Part shown: piece by piece, positions 7,043 to 15,460 of the stretch
Layout of the letters: each line of letters begins with the position of its first letter
Numbering within the stretch: position 1 is the first letter of the stretch
Assembly (NCBI RefSeq): GCF_900143005.1
Contig: NZ_FRCS01000007.1
Location: 372,001-436,000 of the forward strand
DNA length: 64,000 nucleotides
Direction: 5' to 3'
From: Cryptosporangium aurantiacum
Lineage (GTDB): Bacteria > Actinomycetota > Actinomycetes > Mycobacteriales > Cryptosporangiaceae
Notes under the pieces: generated by a model
Told to the model about the DNA's origin: nothing
Database searches by the model: none
Seen by the model: the letters and a program-made list of their open reading frames with translations, nothing else
Translations under genes and position numbers: made by a program

Positions 7043-8311
7043 TCAGGCCGTCGGGTTGTCGATCAGCTCGACACAACTCAGCTTCGCGCGCACGGTGTAC
7101 GTCTTCCCGTCGCTGCTGACCCACGCGAGACAGCCCGCCGATTCGCCGTGCATCCGCGGGAACTCGAGCTTCCCGACGCCCTCACCGTCGATGATGCTGA
7201 AGTTGTCGTTGAGCATCTTCACCAGCGAGCTGCGGGTCAGGTCCTTGCCGGCCTTCTCCAGCATCTTCACGAACATGTCGGCCGACCAGTACCCGTAGCC
7301 GAGCGGGAGCGTCAGCCGCTGGTCCGCCTTGACGGTGCGGATCGCCGCGATCGCCTCCTTCATCCGCGGAGTGTCGACCTCCCACGGCTGCATCGACATC
7401 AGCTCGTTGCCACCGGCCGCCGCCCGGACCAGGCGCGGGTCGTACATCGTGAAGTCCTGACGGATCCCCTTGTACCCGGCGCCGATCAGCGCCTTGGTCA
7501 TGCCGAGCGTGTTCTGCGCGGTCGTGATCGTCATGACGTACTCCGGCGCCTTGCCCCCGGCGCTCCGCATGACCTCGGTGGCGTACGGCGTGTAGTCCGA
7601 GACCGGCGCCGAGGAGGCGCCCGGCATCGTGTTCTGGGTCAGGACGAGGTTGCCGCCCTGAGCCTTGATGACGCTGCCGTAGAGCTTGGCGGTCCGCATC
7701 GAGGACGCGCCGTCGTCCCCGACGACCGCGATCGTGTGGCCCTTCACGGTCTTGTCCGGGAAGAGCTGGCCGACGAAGTGCGCGACGTTCGAGGTGTGGG
7801 GCGTGGTACCGGCCGGGCAGCCGTTGTACGCGAACGTGTAGTCGCTGTTGCACCAGGCGTCGTCGAACCCGAACCCGAACGTCGGCACGCCCTGCTGCTC
7901 GATGAACGGCTTCGTGTTGGCGAGGAAGCTCGACGTCGTCACCAGCGCGAACACACCGTCCTGCTGGACGAGCGAACGCACGGCGGTGACGGCCGAGGCG
8001 GCGGCCCCGCCGTCGTCGGCGACCTTGTCGACGACGATCTTGCGGCCGTGGACCCCGCCGTCCTCGTTGACCTGCGCGAACCGGGCCTGGATGCCCACCG
8101 CGGCGTCGGCGAACTGCTTGTTGCCGACGACCACGCCTACGTGGATCTCGGTGTCGGTGAGGCCGGCCGAGTCGTCGCCGACCACTGCGGCGTCGGCGTC
8201 GCGCCTGCCTCCGTCGGAGGTCGAGGTGCAGGCGGTCAGCGTGACCGCCACGGCAAGAAGGACGCTCAGCGCGCGCCACCGTGGTCTGCGCGCTCGAGTT
8301 CGGGGTGCCAT
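7043..8311 (-). CDS. Branched-chain amino acid-type ABC transporter substrate-binding lipoprotein
   Basis: A 422-residue extracytoplasmic binding protein of the LivK/type I periplasmic class. The signal peptide ends in the lipobox LTAC (Cys about 28), so the mature protein is lipid-anchored. The two-lobed Peripla_BP_6 domain spans about 55-410, opening with IHVGVVVGNKQFADA. AGGAG precedes the ATG by 6-7 bases. It is the last gene of a nine-gene operon and presents substrate to the fused permease/ATPase encoded just upstream. Members of this class take aromatic acids, urea and steroid-like compounds as well as amino acids, so the operon context should guide the substrate guess. Confidence 0.9.
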   Translation of the reverse strand: MAPRTRARRPRWRALSVLLAVAVTLTACTSTSDGGRRDADAAVVGDDSAGLTDTEIHVGVVVGNKQFADAAVGIQARFAQVNEDGGVHGRKIVVDKVADDGGAAASAVTAVRSLVQQDGVFALVTTSSFLANTKPFIEQQGVPTFGFGFDDAWCNSDYTFAYNGCPAGTTPHTSNVAHFVGQLFPDKTVKGHTIAVVGDDGASSMRTAKLYGSVIKAQGGNLVLTQNTMPGASSAPVSDYTPYATEVMRSAGGKAPEYVMTITTAQNTLGMTKALIGAGYKGIRQDFTMYDPRLVRAAAGGNELMSMQPWEVDTPRMKEAIAAIRTVKADQRLTLPLGYGYWSADMFVKMLEKAGKDLTRSSLVKMLNDNFSIIDGEGVGKLEFPRMHGESAGCLAWVSSDGKTYTVRAKLSCVELIDNPTA

Positions 8312-8331
8312 CGGACTCCTTTGTTCGATGC

Positions 8332-8364
8332 GGGGTTCATTCGGCGGGGGTTCATTCGGCGGGG
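8332..8364. repeat. 15-bp tandem duplication across a stop codon
   Basis: TTCATTCGGCGGGGG is present twice in tandem (8336 and 8351). The copy carries the last sense codons and TGA stop of the fused transporter gene, so a second identical stop follows the first. It is harmless to the protein and looks like a recent slippage event. Confidence 0.7.
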
Positions 8365-11138
8365 ACGGTGTTCACGGGGGCGCGGACGGCGAGGTAGTCC
8401 TCGGCGATCCGGTCGAGGTCGATCTCGGAGCGCGGGCCGGTCCAGACGACGCGGCCGGGCGCCATCATTACGACCTCGTCCGCGAGCCGGAGTGCCTCGG
8501 CCGCCCGTTCCTGGATGAGGAGGATCGCGGTGCCCTGCTCGCGGAGCTCGACGATCGCCTCGAAGATCTGCTCGGCGACCTTGGGGGCGAGGCCGAGCGT
8601 CGGTTCGTCGGCCAGCAGCACGGCCGGGGGGCTGACCAGCGCCGACGCGAGCGCGAGCATCTGTTGCTCGCCGCCGGACAGCGCACCCGCGCGCACGCCG
8701 CGCCGGTCGCGCAGCGCGGGCAGCCGCTCGTAGGCGGCCGCGCGCTGTTCGGCGGTGCGCATCCGGACCGCGAGGTTCTCCTCGACGGTCAGCCCGGGGA
8801 AGATCCCCCGTCCTTCCGGCGCGACGAACAGGCCGCGGGTGTTGCGGCGGAACGCCGGTTCGCCGGTGACGTCGACGCCGTCGATCTCGATCGTGCCGGT
8901 CGTCGGCACGACCAGGCCACCGGCGACGTTGCACAGCGTGGTCTTGCCGACGCCGTTCGGCCCGACGAGCGCCACGACCCGGCCCGCGGTGAGCACCAGG
9001 TCGACCCCGCGCAGCACCTCGCGCCCGTCGTACCCGGCGTGAATGCCACGGAGCCGCAGAGCCGCACGGACAGGCGCCTCCGGGGTGACCGGCACGGCCA
9101 GGTCCGTTGCGACCGCGACCGCGACGGTTTCCTCCTTGCGGGCTCGGCGTTCGCGGCGTTCGCGCCGGTGGGCGGCGCTGAGCGCGAACGCGCCGTCCGG
9201 GTTCTGCGCCAACCCGATCGCGCCCAGGCCGAGCAGCGCGGCGAGGAACTCGTGGTCACCCACGAACGCCTCCGCGCCCTCGGTCCAGCCGAACAGCGCG
9301 ACGAGCAGCTCGGTCCCGGCCGCGGTGAGGAAGCCGGCCAGCAGCGCACCGGCCGGGCGGCGGATGCCGAGCGTCGCGATCGTGACCAGCCAGATCAGCC
9401 CCGCGATCGGCGGCGTGGTGCTGTCGGTGAACGACCCGGCCTGGAGGATGTAGAGCGACCCGCCGAGCCCGGCGATCGCCGCGGAGAACGCGAACGTCAG
9501 GACCCGGGTGCGGTCCGGGGACAGCCCGACGGTGCGGGCCGCGATGTCCGAGCTGCGTGCCGCGTAGATCACCCGGCCGGACGCCGAGCGCTGCAGGTTC
9601 GTGATCGTCCAGGTGACGAGTCCGAACAGGAGCAGCGCGGCCACGAACATTACGCGCTGGTCGGAGAAGTCCAGCGGCCCCAGCGATCCGGCCCGCACGG
9701 TCCACCCCGCGGTGGTGTTCCGGATCGCGTCGACCTTGAAGATCAGCAGGTCGGCGACGAACGCCAGCGACAGCGTCGCGAGGGCCAGCGCCAGCGCGCC
9801 GAGCCGCCGGATCGGCAGCGCGATCAGCGCGCCTGCCGCACCGGCCACCAGCGCCGACAGCACGATGATCGGGATCTCGTGCAGGTACCCGTCGCTCAGC
9901 AGCCCGGCGATACCCACCGGGAACTGGTGGTTGAAGAGCCACCCGGTGACGAACGCGCCGGTGGTCACGAACATGGCCTGCGCCAGGCTGACCATTCCGC
10001 CCATGCCGGTGACCACGACGAACGACAGGTAGATCACCGCGAACACCGCGCCGAGCGCGAGCAGGTTCTGCCAGAGCGGCGAGGCGACGAACAGCCCGAA
10101 CACGACCAGCCCGGCGACCACGACGAGCCACGGCAACCGGCGGCGCCAGGCCGGGAGGCCGTCCCGGTGGTCGGGCGGTGGCACCTCCCGGGTGGACAGC
10201 CCGCCGAGCCGGCCCTGCTGCCGCGCCAGCACCAGCAGGCCGATGAGCGTCAGCAGGTAGGGGATGGCCGAGCGCAGCCCGGACAGCCCGGCGATGACGT
10301 CGGGCAGCACGCGGTCCGCGTACCCCGCGACCAGGTTCGCGACGACGCCCAGCAGCAGGCCGCCGAGCAACGCCAGCGGGATCGACCGGAACTTGGCGAG
10401 CACGACGGCGGCCAGCGAACCCAGCACGACCAGCGTGTAGAGCGTGTCGCCGAGGCCGAACAGCGGGCTGATCAGGACGCCGCCGAGCCCGGCCAGCCCG
10501 CTGCTGACCGCCCACGCGAGGTCGGACACGCGCGCGGAGTCGATGCCGCGCAGCGTCGCCAGCTCCCGGCGGTCGACGTCGGCGCGCATCGCCAGCCCGA
10601 CCCGGGACCGGTTCAGCAGCAGCCAGAGACCGGCGGCGGTCAGCGCGGCCACGACCAGCACCGCGATCTGGTCGGTGTCGAGGACGACGCCGGTGAACAG
10701 CGTCCACCGCTCGGCCGGGACCGGGCCCAGGCCCGGCGTCTCGTACACGTTGTCGGTCGTCGGCAGGCTGCCGCCGTGGTGGTTGATCTGCTTGACGACG
10801 AACTGGGCCAGGGCCGGGAGCGCGACGTAGATGCCGATCGTGCCGACGATCCGGGCGTACACCGGGGCGGTGGCCAGGCGCCGGAACAGCGCGCGGTTGA
10901 GCAGAATGCCGAGGCCGGGCGCGAACAGGACTACGCAGATCACGAACGCCGCCCACCGGGGGACGTGCAGCCCGGTGTTCAGCTGGTAGAAGAGGTACGC
11001 GGTGACGAACGCGATCGCGCCGTGCGCGAAGTTCAGCGTGCCGGACGACTGGTAGGTCAGGACGATGCCCGACGCCATGATCGCGAACAGCGCACCGGTC
11101 ACCGCGCCGGAGACGACGAGGGCGAGTAGCTCGATCAT
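8352..11138 (-). CDS. LivH-LivM-LivF triple-fusion ABC transporter
   Basis: A single 928-residue frame joins three subunits that are normally separate. Residues about 1-300 are a LivH-type permease (TYQSSGTLNFAHGAIA). About 335-640 are a LivM-type permease (GMGGMVSLAQAMFVTTGAF). About 690-915 are a LivF-type ATPase with Walker A GPNGVGKTT near 725, signature LSGGEQQML near 819 and Walker B VLLADEP near 839. There are no internal stops and the linkers are short and charged. It would import the ligand delivered by the lipoprotein encoded downstream, paired with the LivG ATPase whose stop overlaps its ATG by 4 bp. Confidence 0.9.
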   Translation of the reverse strand: MIELLALVVSGAVTGALFAIMASGIVLTYQSSGTLNFAHGAIAFVTAYLFYQLNTGLHVPRWAAFVICVVLFAPGLGILLNRALFRRLATAPVYARIVGTIGIYVALPALAQFVVKQINHHGGSLPTTDNVYETPGLGPVPAERWTLFTGVVLDTDQIAVLVVAALTAAGLWLLLNRSRVGLAMRADVDRRELATLRGIDSARVSDLAWAVSSGLAGLGGVLISPLFGLGDTLYTLVVLGSLAAVVLAKFRSIPLALLGGLLLGVVANLVAGYADRVLPDVIAGLSGLRSAIPYLLTLIGLLVLARQQGRLGGLSTREVPPPDHRDGLPAWRRRLPWLVVVAGLVVFGLFVASPLWQNLLALGAVFAVIYLSFVVVTGMGGMVSLAQAMFVTTGAFVTGWLFNHQFPVGIAGLLSDGYLHEIPIIVLSALVAGAAGALIALPIRRLGALALALATLSLAFVADLLIFKVDAIRNTTAGWTVRAGSLGPLDFSDQRVMFVAALLLFGLVTWTITNLQRSASGRVIYAARSSDIAARTVGLSPDRTRVLTFAFSAAIAGLGGSLYILQAGSFTDSTTPPIAGLIWLVTIATLGIRRPAGALLAGFLTAAGTELLVALFGWTEGAEAFVGDHEFLAALLGLGAIGLAQNPDGAFALSAAHRRERRERRARKEETVAVAVATDLAVPVTPEAPVRAALRLRGIHAGYDGREVLRGVDLVLTAGRVVALVGPNGVGKTTLCNVAGGLVVPTTGTIEIDGVDVTGEPAFRRNTRGLFVAPEGRGIFPGLTVEENLAVRMRTAEQRAAAYERLPALRDRRGVRAGALSGGEQQMLALASALVSPPAVLLADEPTLGLAPKVAEQIFEAIVELREQGTAILLIQERAAEALRLADEVVMMAPGRVVWTGPRSEIDLDRIAEDYLAVRAPVNTVPAE

Positions 11139-11911
11139 GCGGCGGCCTCGCCGAGGTAGGCGCGGCGGACGTCCGGGTGGGCCTGGATCTCCGCGGGCGT
11201 TCCCTGCGCCAGCAGGCGGCCGGAGTCAAGGACCGCGATCCGGTCGCAGCGTCCGACGATGAACTCCATGTCGTGTTCGATCAGGAGCATCGCGCACCCG
11301 GTTTCGGTCCGGACCGCCTCGATCCGGGAGATCAGGATCGCGGCCTGGTCGGCGTCCATCCCGGACGTCGACTCGTCGAGGAGCAGGACAGCCGGCGGGT
11401 CGACGATCGCCCGCGCGAGCTCCACCAGCCGGGCGACGCCGAGCGGGAGACCACCGGCGTTCCGGGTGGCGTAGTCCGCGATGCCGCAGAGCTCGAGCAC
11501 CTCGCGGACCCGGACGCGACGATCGCGCTCCCGGTGCTGCCGCGCCGGTAACCGAAGCAGGTCGCCGACGAACCCGCCACCGCCGCCGCGCCATTCCAGC
11601 GCGGCCAGGACGTTGTCCTCGACCGACAGCCAGCCGAAGACCTGCGCCGCCTGGTACGTGCGGCGTAGCCCGAGCCGAGCCCTGGTGGCCGGGGACTGCC
11701 GGGTGATGTCGGTGCCGTCGAACCCGACCGTGCCGCTGGTCGGCGCGCGGAGCCCGGACACGACGTCGAAGAGCGTCGTCTTCCCGGCGCCGTTCGGGCC
11801 GATGATGCCGAGCGTCTCGCCAGGGGACAGGTCGAGGTTCACCGCGTCGAGTGCGACGACGCCGCCGAACCGGACGGTGACGTTACGGAGTTGGAGTACC
11901 GCCTCGGGCAC
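11135..11911 (-). CDS. LivG-type ABC transporter ATPase
   Basis: A 258-residue cytoplasmic ATPase. Walker A is GPNGAGKTT near 38, Walker B is VLLLDEST near 178 and the switch His is in IEHDMEF near 214. The signature helix reads LPLGVARLVELARA, a degenerate form of LSGGQ as is common in LivG proteins. The residue after the catalytic Glu is Ser rather than Pro. It forms the heteromeric ATPase pair with the LivF domain of the fused protein. GAGGAGG precedes the GTG start at 11911. Confidence 0.88.
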   Translation of the reverse strand: MPEAVLQLRNVTVRFGGVVALDAVNLDLSPGETLGIIGPNGAGKTTLFDVVSGLRAPTSGTVGFDGTDITRQSPATRARLGLRRTYQAAQVFGWLSVEDNVLAALEWRGGGGGFVGDLLRLPARQHRERDRRVRVREVLELCGIADYATRNAGGLPLGVARLVELARAIVDPPAVLLLDESTSGMDADQAAILISRIEAVRTETGCAMLLIEHDMEFIVGRCDRIAVLDSGRLLAQGTPAEIQAHPDVRRAYLGEAAA

Positions 11912-11953
11912 GCTGCCTCCTCGCAGTCGTGGCTGGTGTGGGTCGCGGGGAGG

Positions 11954-13000
11954 TCAGCAGCCGAGCGCGGGAAACGCGTCGTGATCGGCGGCCGCCGTGC
12001 CGAGGCGGGTCAGCAGGACGCTGGTCACCGCCGGGTCGACCTTGAGCGTGATGCCCCATAGGTAGAAGCCGTGGACGATGCCGCGCCGGATGCCGCGCCA
12101 GGCGTCGTCCTCGGACGGTGGTTCGACGCCGCTGGTGCGCAGCTGGTCGAGGTAGTGCCGGACCAGGTCGCGCTCGGTACGCCTGCGGTCCTCGACGGTC
12201 AGCGCGGACGCCAGGTGGTACCCGACGTCGAGGTACCAGGGTCCGCGCTGGACGAGTTGCCAGTCGAGGAACGCCGGGCGGCCCACGCTGTCCAGGTAGA
12301 CGTTGCCGACGTGGGCGTCGCCGTGGACGACCGACCACGGCCCCGAGCCGGACGACTCCTCGGCCAGCGCACGGTAGGCGCTGACCAGCCGCTCGGCGTC
12401 GCGCACCTGGTCGGGGACGCCCGCGCCGATCGGGCCGGAGAAGTTGAAGCGGATCTCGTCGACGCCGCGGCGTTGCAGGTAGCTGCGCAGCCGAGGAGCG
12501 AGCCACCGCAGGTCGGCGAACCGCGCGTCGTTCCAGGTACTCGCGTGCAGTGCGGCCAGCTGCGTGAGGCTCTCGGCGGCCTGGTCGGGCGTGTACTCGC
12601 TCAGCGCGTCGAGGAACGTGGCGCCCTCGACCACGACGTCGTGCGTGATCACCACACCGTGGCCGGCCGCGAGGTCGACGTCCGCATAAACGCAGTTCAA
12701 GGTTCGAACGCCCGCGGAGGACGCGACGTCCCGGTAGAAGCCGGCCTCCGGAATACCGGCGTGCCGGTAGGCGTGGCCGACCTCGGAGAAGTACCCCTTG
12801 CCGCAGAGGTCGGGGGAGAGGCCGTCCGGGATGCCGCCCTCGCACTCGATCCGGAACCGGGCGTTGGTGGCGACCCGGCTGATCACCGGCCCCGGGAGGA
12901 CGGCTTTGACGGCGATGCCCGGGAAGCGGCGGCCGAGCGCGGCGGTGAGCCACTCCGGCGACAGCAGCTCGTCGAGCGCGCGGGGGACGGGGACGGTCAT
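11954..13000 (-). CDS. APH-family phosphotransferase (ACAD10/11-like kinase type)
   Basis: A 348-residue protein kinase-like small-molecule kinase. It has the helix LTQLAALHASTWND near 145-160, the catalytic loop VVHGDAHVGN near 225 and the metal-binding AFLDWQ near 243, followed by GPWYLDVGYHLA. Members inside catabolic operons include kinases that phosphorylate hydroxyacyl-CoA intermediates (levulinate LvaA, ACAD10/11), while others modify antibiotics. The operon position makes a catabolic role more likely than resistance. Its ATG overlaps the P450 stop (ATGA). Confidence 0.82.
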   Translation of the reverse strand: MTVPVPRALDELLSPEWLTAALGRRFPGIAVKAVLPGPVISRVATNARFRIECEGGIPDGLSPDLCGKGYFSEVGHAYRHAGIPEAGFYRDVASSAGVRTLNCVYADVDLAAGHGVVITHDVVVEGATFLDALSEYTPDQAAESLTQLAALHASTWNDARFADLRWLAPRLRSYLQRRGVDEIRFNFSGPIGAGVPDQVRDAERLVSAYRALAEESSGSGPWSVVHGDAHVGNVYLDSVGRPAFLDWQLVQRGPWYLDVGYHLASALTVEDRRRTERDLVRHYLDQLRTSGVEPPSEDDAWRGIRRGIVHGFYLWGITLKVDPAVTSVLLTRLGTAAADHDAFPALGC

Positions 13001-14259
13001 GAGGCTCTCCAGACCACCGGGACGCTCGTCGGGCCGCGCTCGTACATACCGATGATCCGGGGCGGCTCGGCGTCGGGATCCAGCCGCAGGTCGGGCAGGC
13101 GTTTGAGCAGCGCGGCGATCGCCATCCGGATCTCGGCACGGGCGACGTGCATGCCGAGGCAGATGTGCGGACCACCGCCGAACCCGAGGTTGGCCTGCAG
13201 CGGCCGGTCGGGGTCGAACTCGTCGGGCCGCTCCCACCGTTCCGGGTCGCGGTTCGCGGCGCCGAAGCACACGTGCACGACCGCGCCGCGCGGAATCGCC
13301 ACGCCGTGCAACTCGACGTCGCGGGTCGCGAACCGGCCGAACGCGGGATCGGTCGGCATCCACCGCAACGACTCCTCGACGACCGCGCGCAGCAGCTCCG
13401 GCTCCCTGCGGACGCGTTCCAGCAGCTCGGGGCGGTCGAGCAGGCTGAGCAGCGTGATGCCGAGCTGCTTCCAGGTCGTCCCGGAACCGGCGGCCAGCAG
13501 GAGATACGCGAAGATCAGCACCTCGCCGTCCGACAGCTGGTGCCGGACCCCGTCGTCGTCCAGTTCGGCCTCGACCAGGACGCTGATCAGATCGTCCTGC
13601 GGTTCCTCCCGGCGGGCCCGGATGATCGGCGTGACCAGCCGGTTGAACAGGTCCATGCCCTGCCCGTCGGAGGTGACCGCGGCGCGGATGTCCAGCGCGT
13701 CGGCCACGCCGATGCCGAAGCTGCCGCAGATCGTCAGCAGCGGGATCGCGGAGAAGTACTCGACGTTGAGGTCGGCCTTGCCGTTGGCCGCGAACGTGTC
13801 GATGAGCGCGTGCACGGTCCGGTCGATCCAGTTCTCGATCCACCAGCGGGCGCGCTTGGGCACGAACGACGACTGCACGAGCGTGCGGTGCCGCCGGTGA
13901 CGGGCGCCGTCCATGAACAGCAGCATCTGCTCGCGCTCGTAGGCCGCGCTCCCCGGCGCGTGCTCTGAGGCCGAGAACGTCTCGCCGTCACGGACGATCT
14001 CGTTGCACGTCGCGTAGTCGAACACCGTGAAGTGCGGCCGGTCGGAGTAGGGGAGACCGGAGAAGAACGCCGGACCGGTGAAACCCACCAGCTCACCCGG
14101 GGTGCCCGGGTGGACGGGCCCGCTCTCGCGCAGCGCGTGGAAGGCGGGATAGGGATCACCGTCGAACGCACCGCCGCGGCTGGCGTAGACGTCGCTGCGT
14201 AGGTCGAACAGCTCGCGCAGGCGCGCGGGATCGAGCAGCGCGGGCTCGTTCGTCGTCAT
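12997..14259 (-). CDS. Cytochrome P450
   Basis: A 420-residue soluble bacterial P450. The I-helix oxygen-binding motif AGSGTT is near 256, the K-helix ExxR is in VEESLRW near 288, and the heme loop FGGGPHICLG places the thiolate Cys near 366. It needs ferredoxin/reductase partners, none of which are encoded in the window. It is translationally coupled on both sides by 4-bp overlaps, to the F420-type reductase upstream and the kinase downstream. It presumably hydroxylates the substrate imported by the operon's ABC system. Confidence 0.93.
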   Translation of the reverse strand: MTTNEPALLDPARLRELFDLRSDVYASRGGAFDGDPYPAFHALRESGPVHPGTPGELVGFTGPAFFSGLPYSDRPHFTVFDYATCNEIVRDGETFSASEHAPGSAAYEREQMLLFMDGARHRRHRTLVQSSFVPKRARWWIENWIDRTVHALIDTFAANGKADLNVEYFSAIPLLTICGSFGIGVADALDIRAAVTSDGQGMDLFNRLVTPIIRARREEPQDDLISVLVEAELDDDGVRHQLSDGEVLIFAYLLLAAGSGTTWKQLGITLLSLLDRPELLERVRREPELLRAVVEESLRWMPTDPAFGRFATRDVELHGVAIPRGAVVHVCFGAANRDPERWERPDEFDPDRPLQANLGFGGGPHICLGMHVARAEIRMAIAALLKRLPDLRLDPDAEPPRIIGMYERGPTSVPVVWRAS

Positions 14260-14678
14260 CGTGGGATCCGTTCCAGGGCCACGACCGGGATGACCCGGTC
14301 GGTCCGCTGCTGGTAGACGTCGTAGCTGGGCCAGGTGGCGGACATCAGCTGCCAGAGCCGCTCCCGCTCGGGGCCGTCGACGGTGCGCGCGACGGCGTCG
14401 TACCGGTCTGCTTTGACCTGCACCCGGACGCGCGGGTCGGCGAGCAGGTTGAGGTACCAGTGCGGGTGTTTCGGGGCGCCGCCCTGCGAGGCGATGACGA
14501 CGCCGACGTCACCGTCGAAGCCGCAGATCAGCGGCGTGTCGCGGGCCTGGCCGCTGCGCCGTCCGGTGGTGGTGAGGATCAGCGTCGGCACGCCGTTCCA
14601 GAGGTAGCCATCGGCGCCGTCGGTTTCCCGGTAGCGGCGGACGTGCTCGGCGCCGAAGAGGGAGAGGTCTAGTTCCAT
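14256..14678 (-). CDS. Deazaflavin (F420)-dependent nitroreductase-family protein
   Basis: A 140-residue single-domain protein of the Ddn/FDOR-B split-barrel family. TTTGRRSGQARDTPL (about 36-50) is the conserved strand-turn that contacts the F420 phosphate tail, and ASQGGAPKHPHWYLNL (about 64-79) is the family signature. Such enzymes use reduced F420 to reduce quinones, enones or nitro groups. In this operon a C=C or quinone reduction is plausible. It starts at ATG 14678 and overlaps the P450 gene by 4 bp. Confidence 0.85.
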   Translation of the reverse strand: MELDLSLFGAEHVRRYRETDGADGYLWNGVPTLILTTTGRRSGQARDTPLICGFDGDVGVVIASQGGAPKHPHWYLNLLADPRVRVQVKADRYDAVARTVDGPERERLWQLMSATWPSYDVYQQRTDRVIPVVALERIPR

Positions 14679-14692
14679 GCGGGAGCTCCTGA

Positions 14693-15460
14693 TCAGCGCG
14701 CGACGTAGCCGCCGTCGACCGGCAGCAGGACGCCGGTGACGTTCCTGGCGTCGTCGGAGGCGAGGAAGAGTGCGGCGGCGGCACAGTCTTCGGCGGTGAC
14801 GTACCGCCCGTTGGGCTGGAGTCCGGCGGCCATCCGCAGGTACTCCTCGGGTGGTGGTCCGTCGCCGACGCGGATGAAGTTGGTGAGCGGCATCGTGCCG
14901 GGGCAGATCGCGTTGCAGCGGATGTCGTCTGCGGCGCACTCGATCGCGACGCCCCGGGTGAGCTGGTTGATCGCCGCTTTGGTCGCGCCGTAGATCACGC
15001 TGCCGAAGCCGACCATCCCGGCGATCGACCCGGTGTTCACGATGACCCCGCCGCCGCCCTGGGCCTTGAACGTCCGGACCGCGTGTTTGCAGCCGTAGAA
15101 CACGCCGCGGACGTTGATCGTCGTCAGCCGCTCGAAGTCCTCGGTGGTGTCCAGCTCGAACGTGCTGCCGGGCTTCAGCCCGGTGACCCCGGCGTTGTTG
15201 AACATGACGTCGAGACGCCCGAAGTTCCTCGTCGCGGCCGCGACGGCCGCCTCGACGTCGGATTCGACCGTGACGTCGCAGTGGTGCGCGAGCGCCGTGC
15301 CGCCGTTCTTCGTGACCAGTTCGACGGTCTCGGCGGCCCAGTCCGCGCGGACGTCAGCGCAGACCACGCGGGCACCCTCGGCGGCGAACAGCAGGGCCGA
15401 CGCGCGGCCGACCCCGGAGCCGGCACCGGTGATGACGACGGATTTGTCAGCGAGCCGCAT
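14693..15460 (-). CDS. SDR-family oxidoreductase
   Basis: A 255-residue classical SDR: TGAGSGVGRA (about 11-20), FNNAGV near 89, serine in VNTGSIAG near 143, and YGATK as the Tyr-Lys pair near 157-161. It is complete, with the usual C-terminal LPVDGGYVAR. It probably oxidises a secondary alcohol produced by the P450 or reduces the matching ketone with NAD(P). Its start lies 14 bp inside the aldehyde dehydrogenase gene, so the two are translationally coupled. Confidence 0.9.
   Translation of the reverse strand: MRLADKSVVITGAGSGVGRASALLFAAEGARVVCADVRADWAAETVELVTKNGGTALAHHCDVTVESDVEAAVAAATRNFGRLDVMFNNAGVTGLKPGSTFELDTTEDFERLTTINVRGVFYGCKHAVRTFKAQGGGGVIVNTGSIAGMVGFGSVIYGATKAAINQLTRGVAIECAADDIRCNAICPGTMPLTNFIRVGDGPPPEEYLRMAAGLQPNGRYVTAEDCAAAALFLASDDARNVTGVLLPVDGGYVAR

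Noticed and set aside
7848-11129. A 1093-codon plus-strand open frame opposite the importer genes
   Set aside because: It is antisense to the fused transporter and lipoprotein genes, whose motifs are unambiguous. Its composition (Arg, Asp, Gln, Gly-rich without domains) is typical of GC-rich shadow frames.
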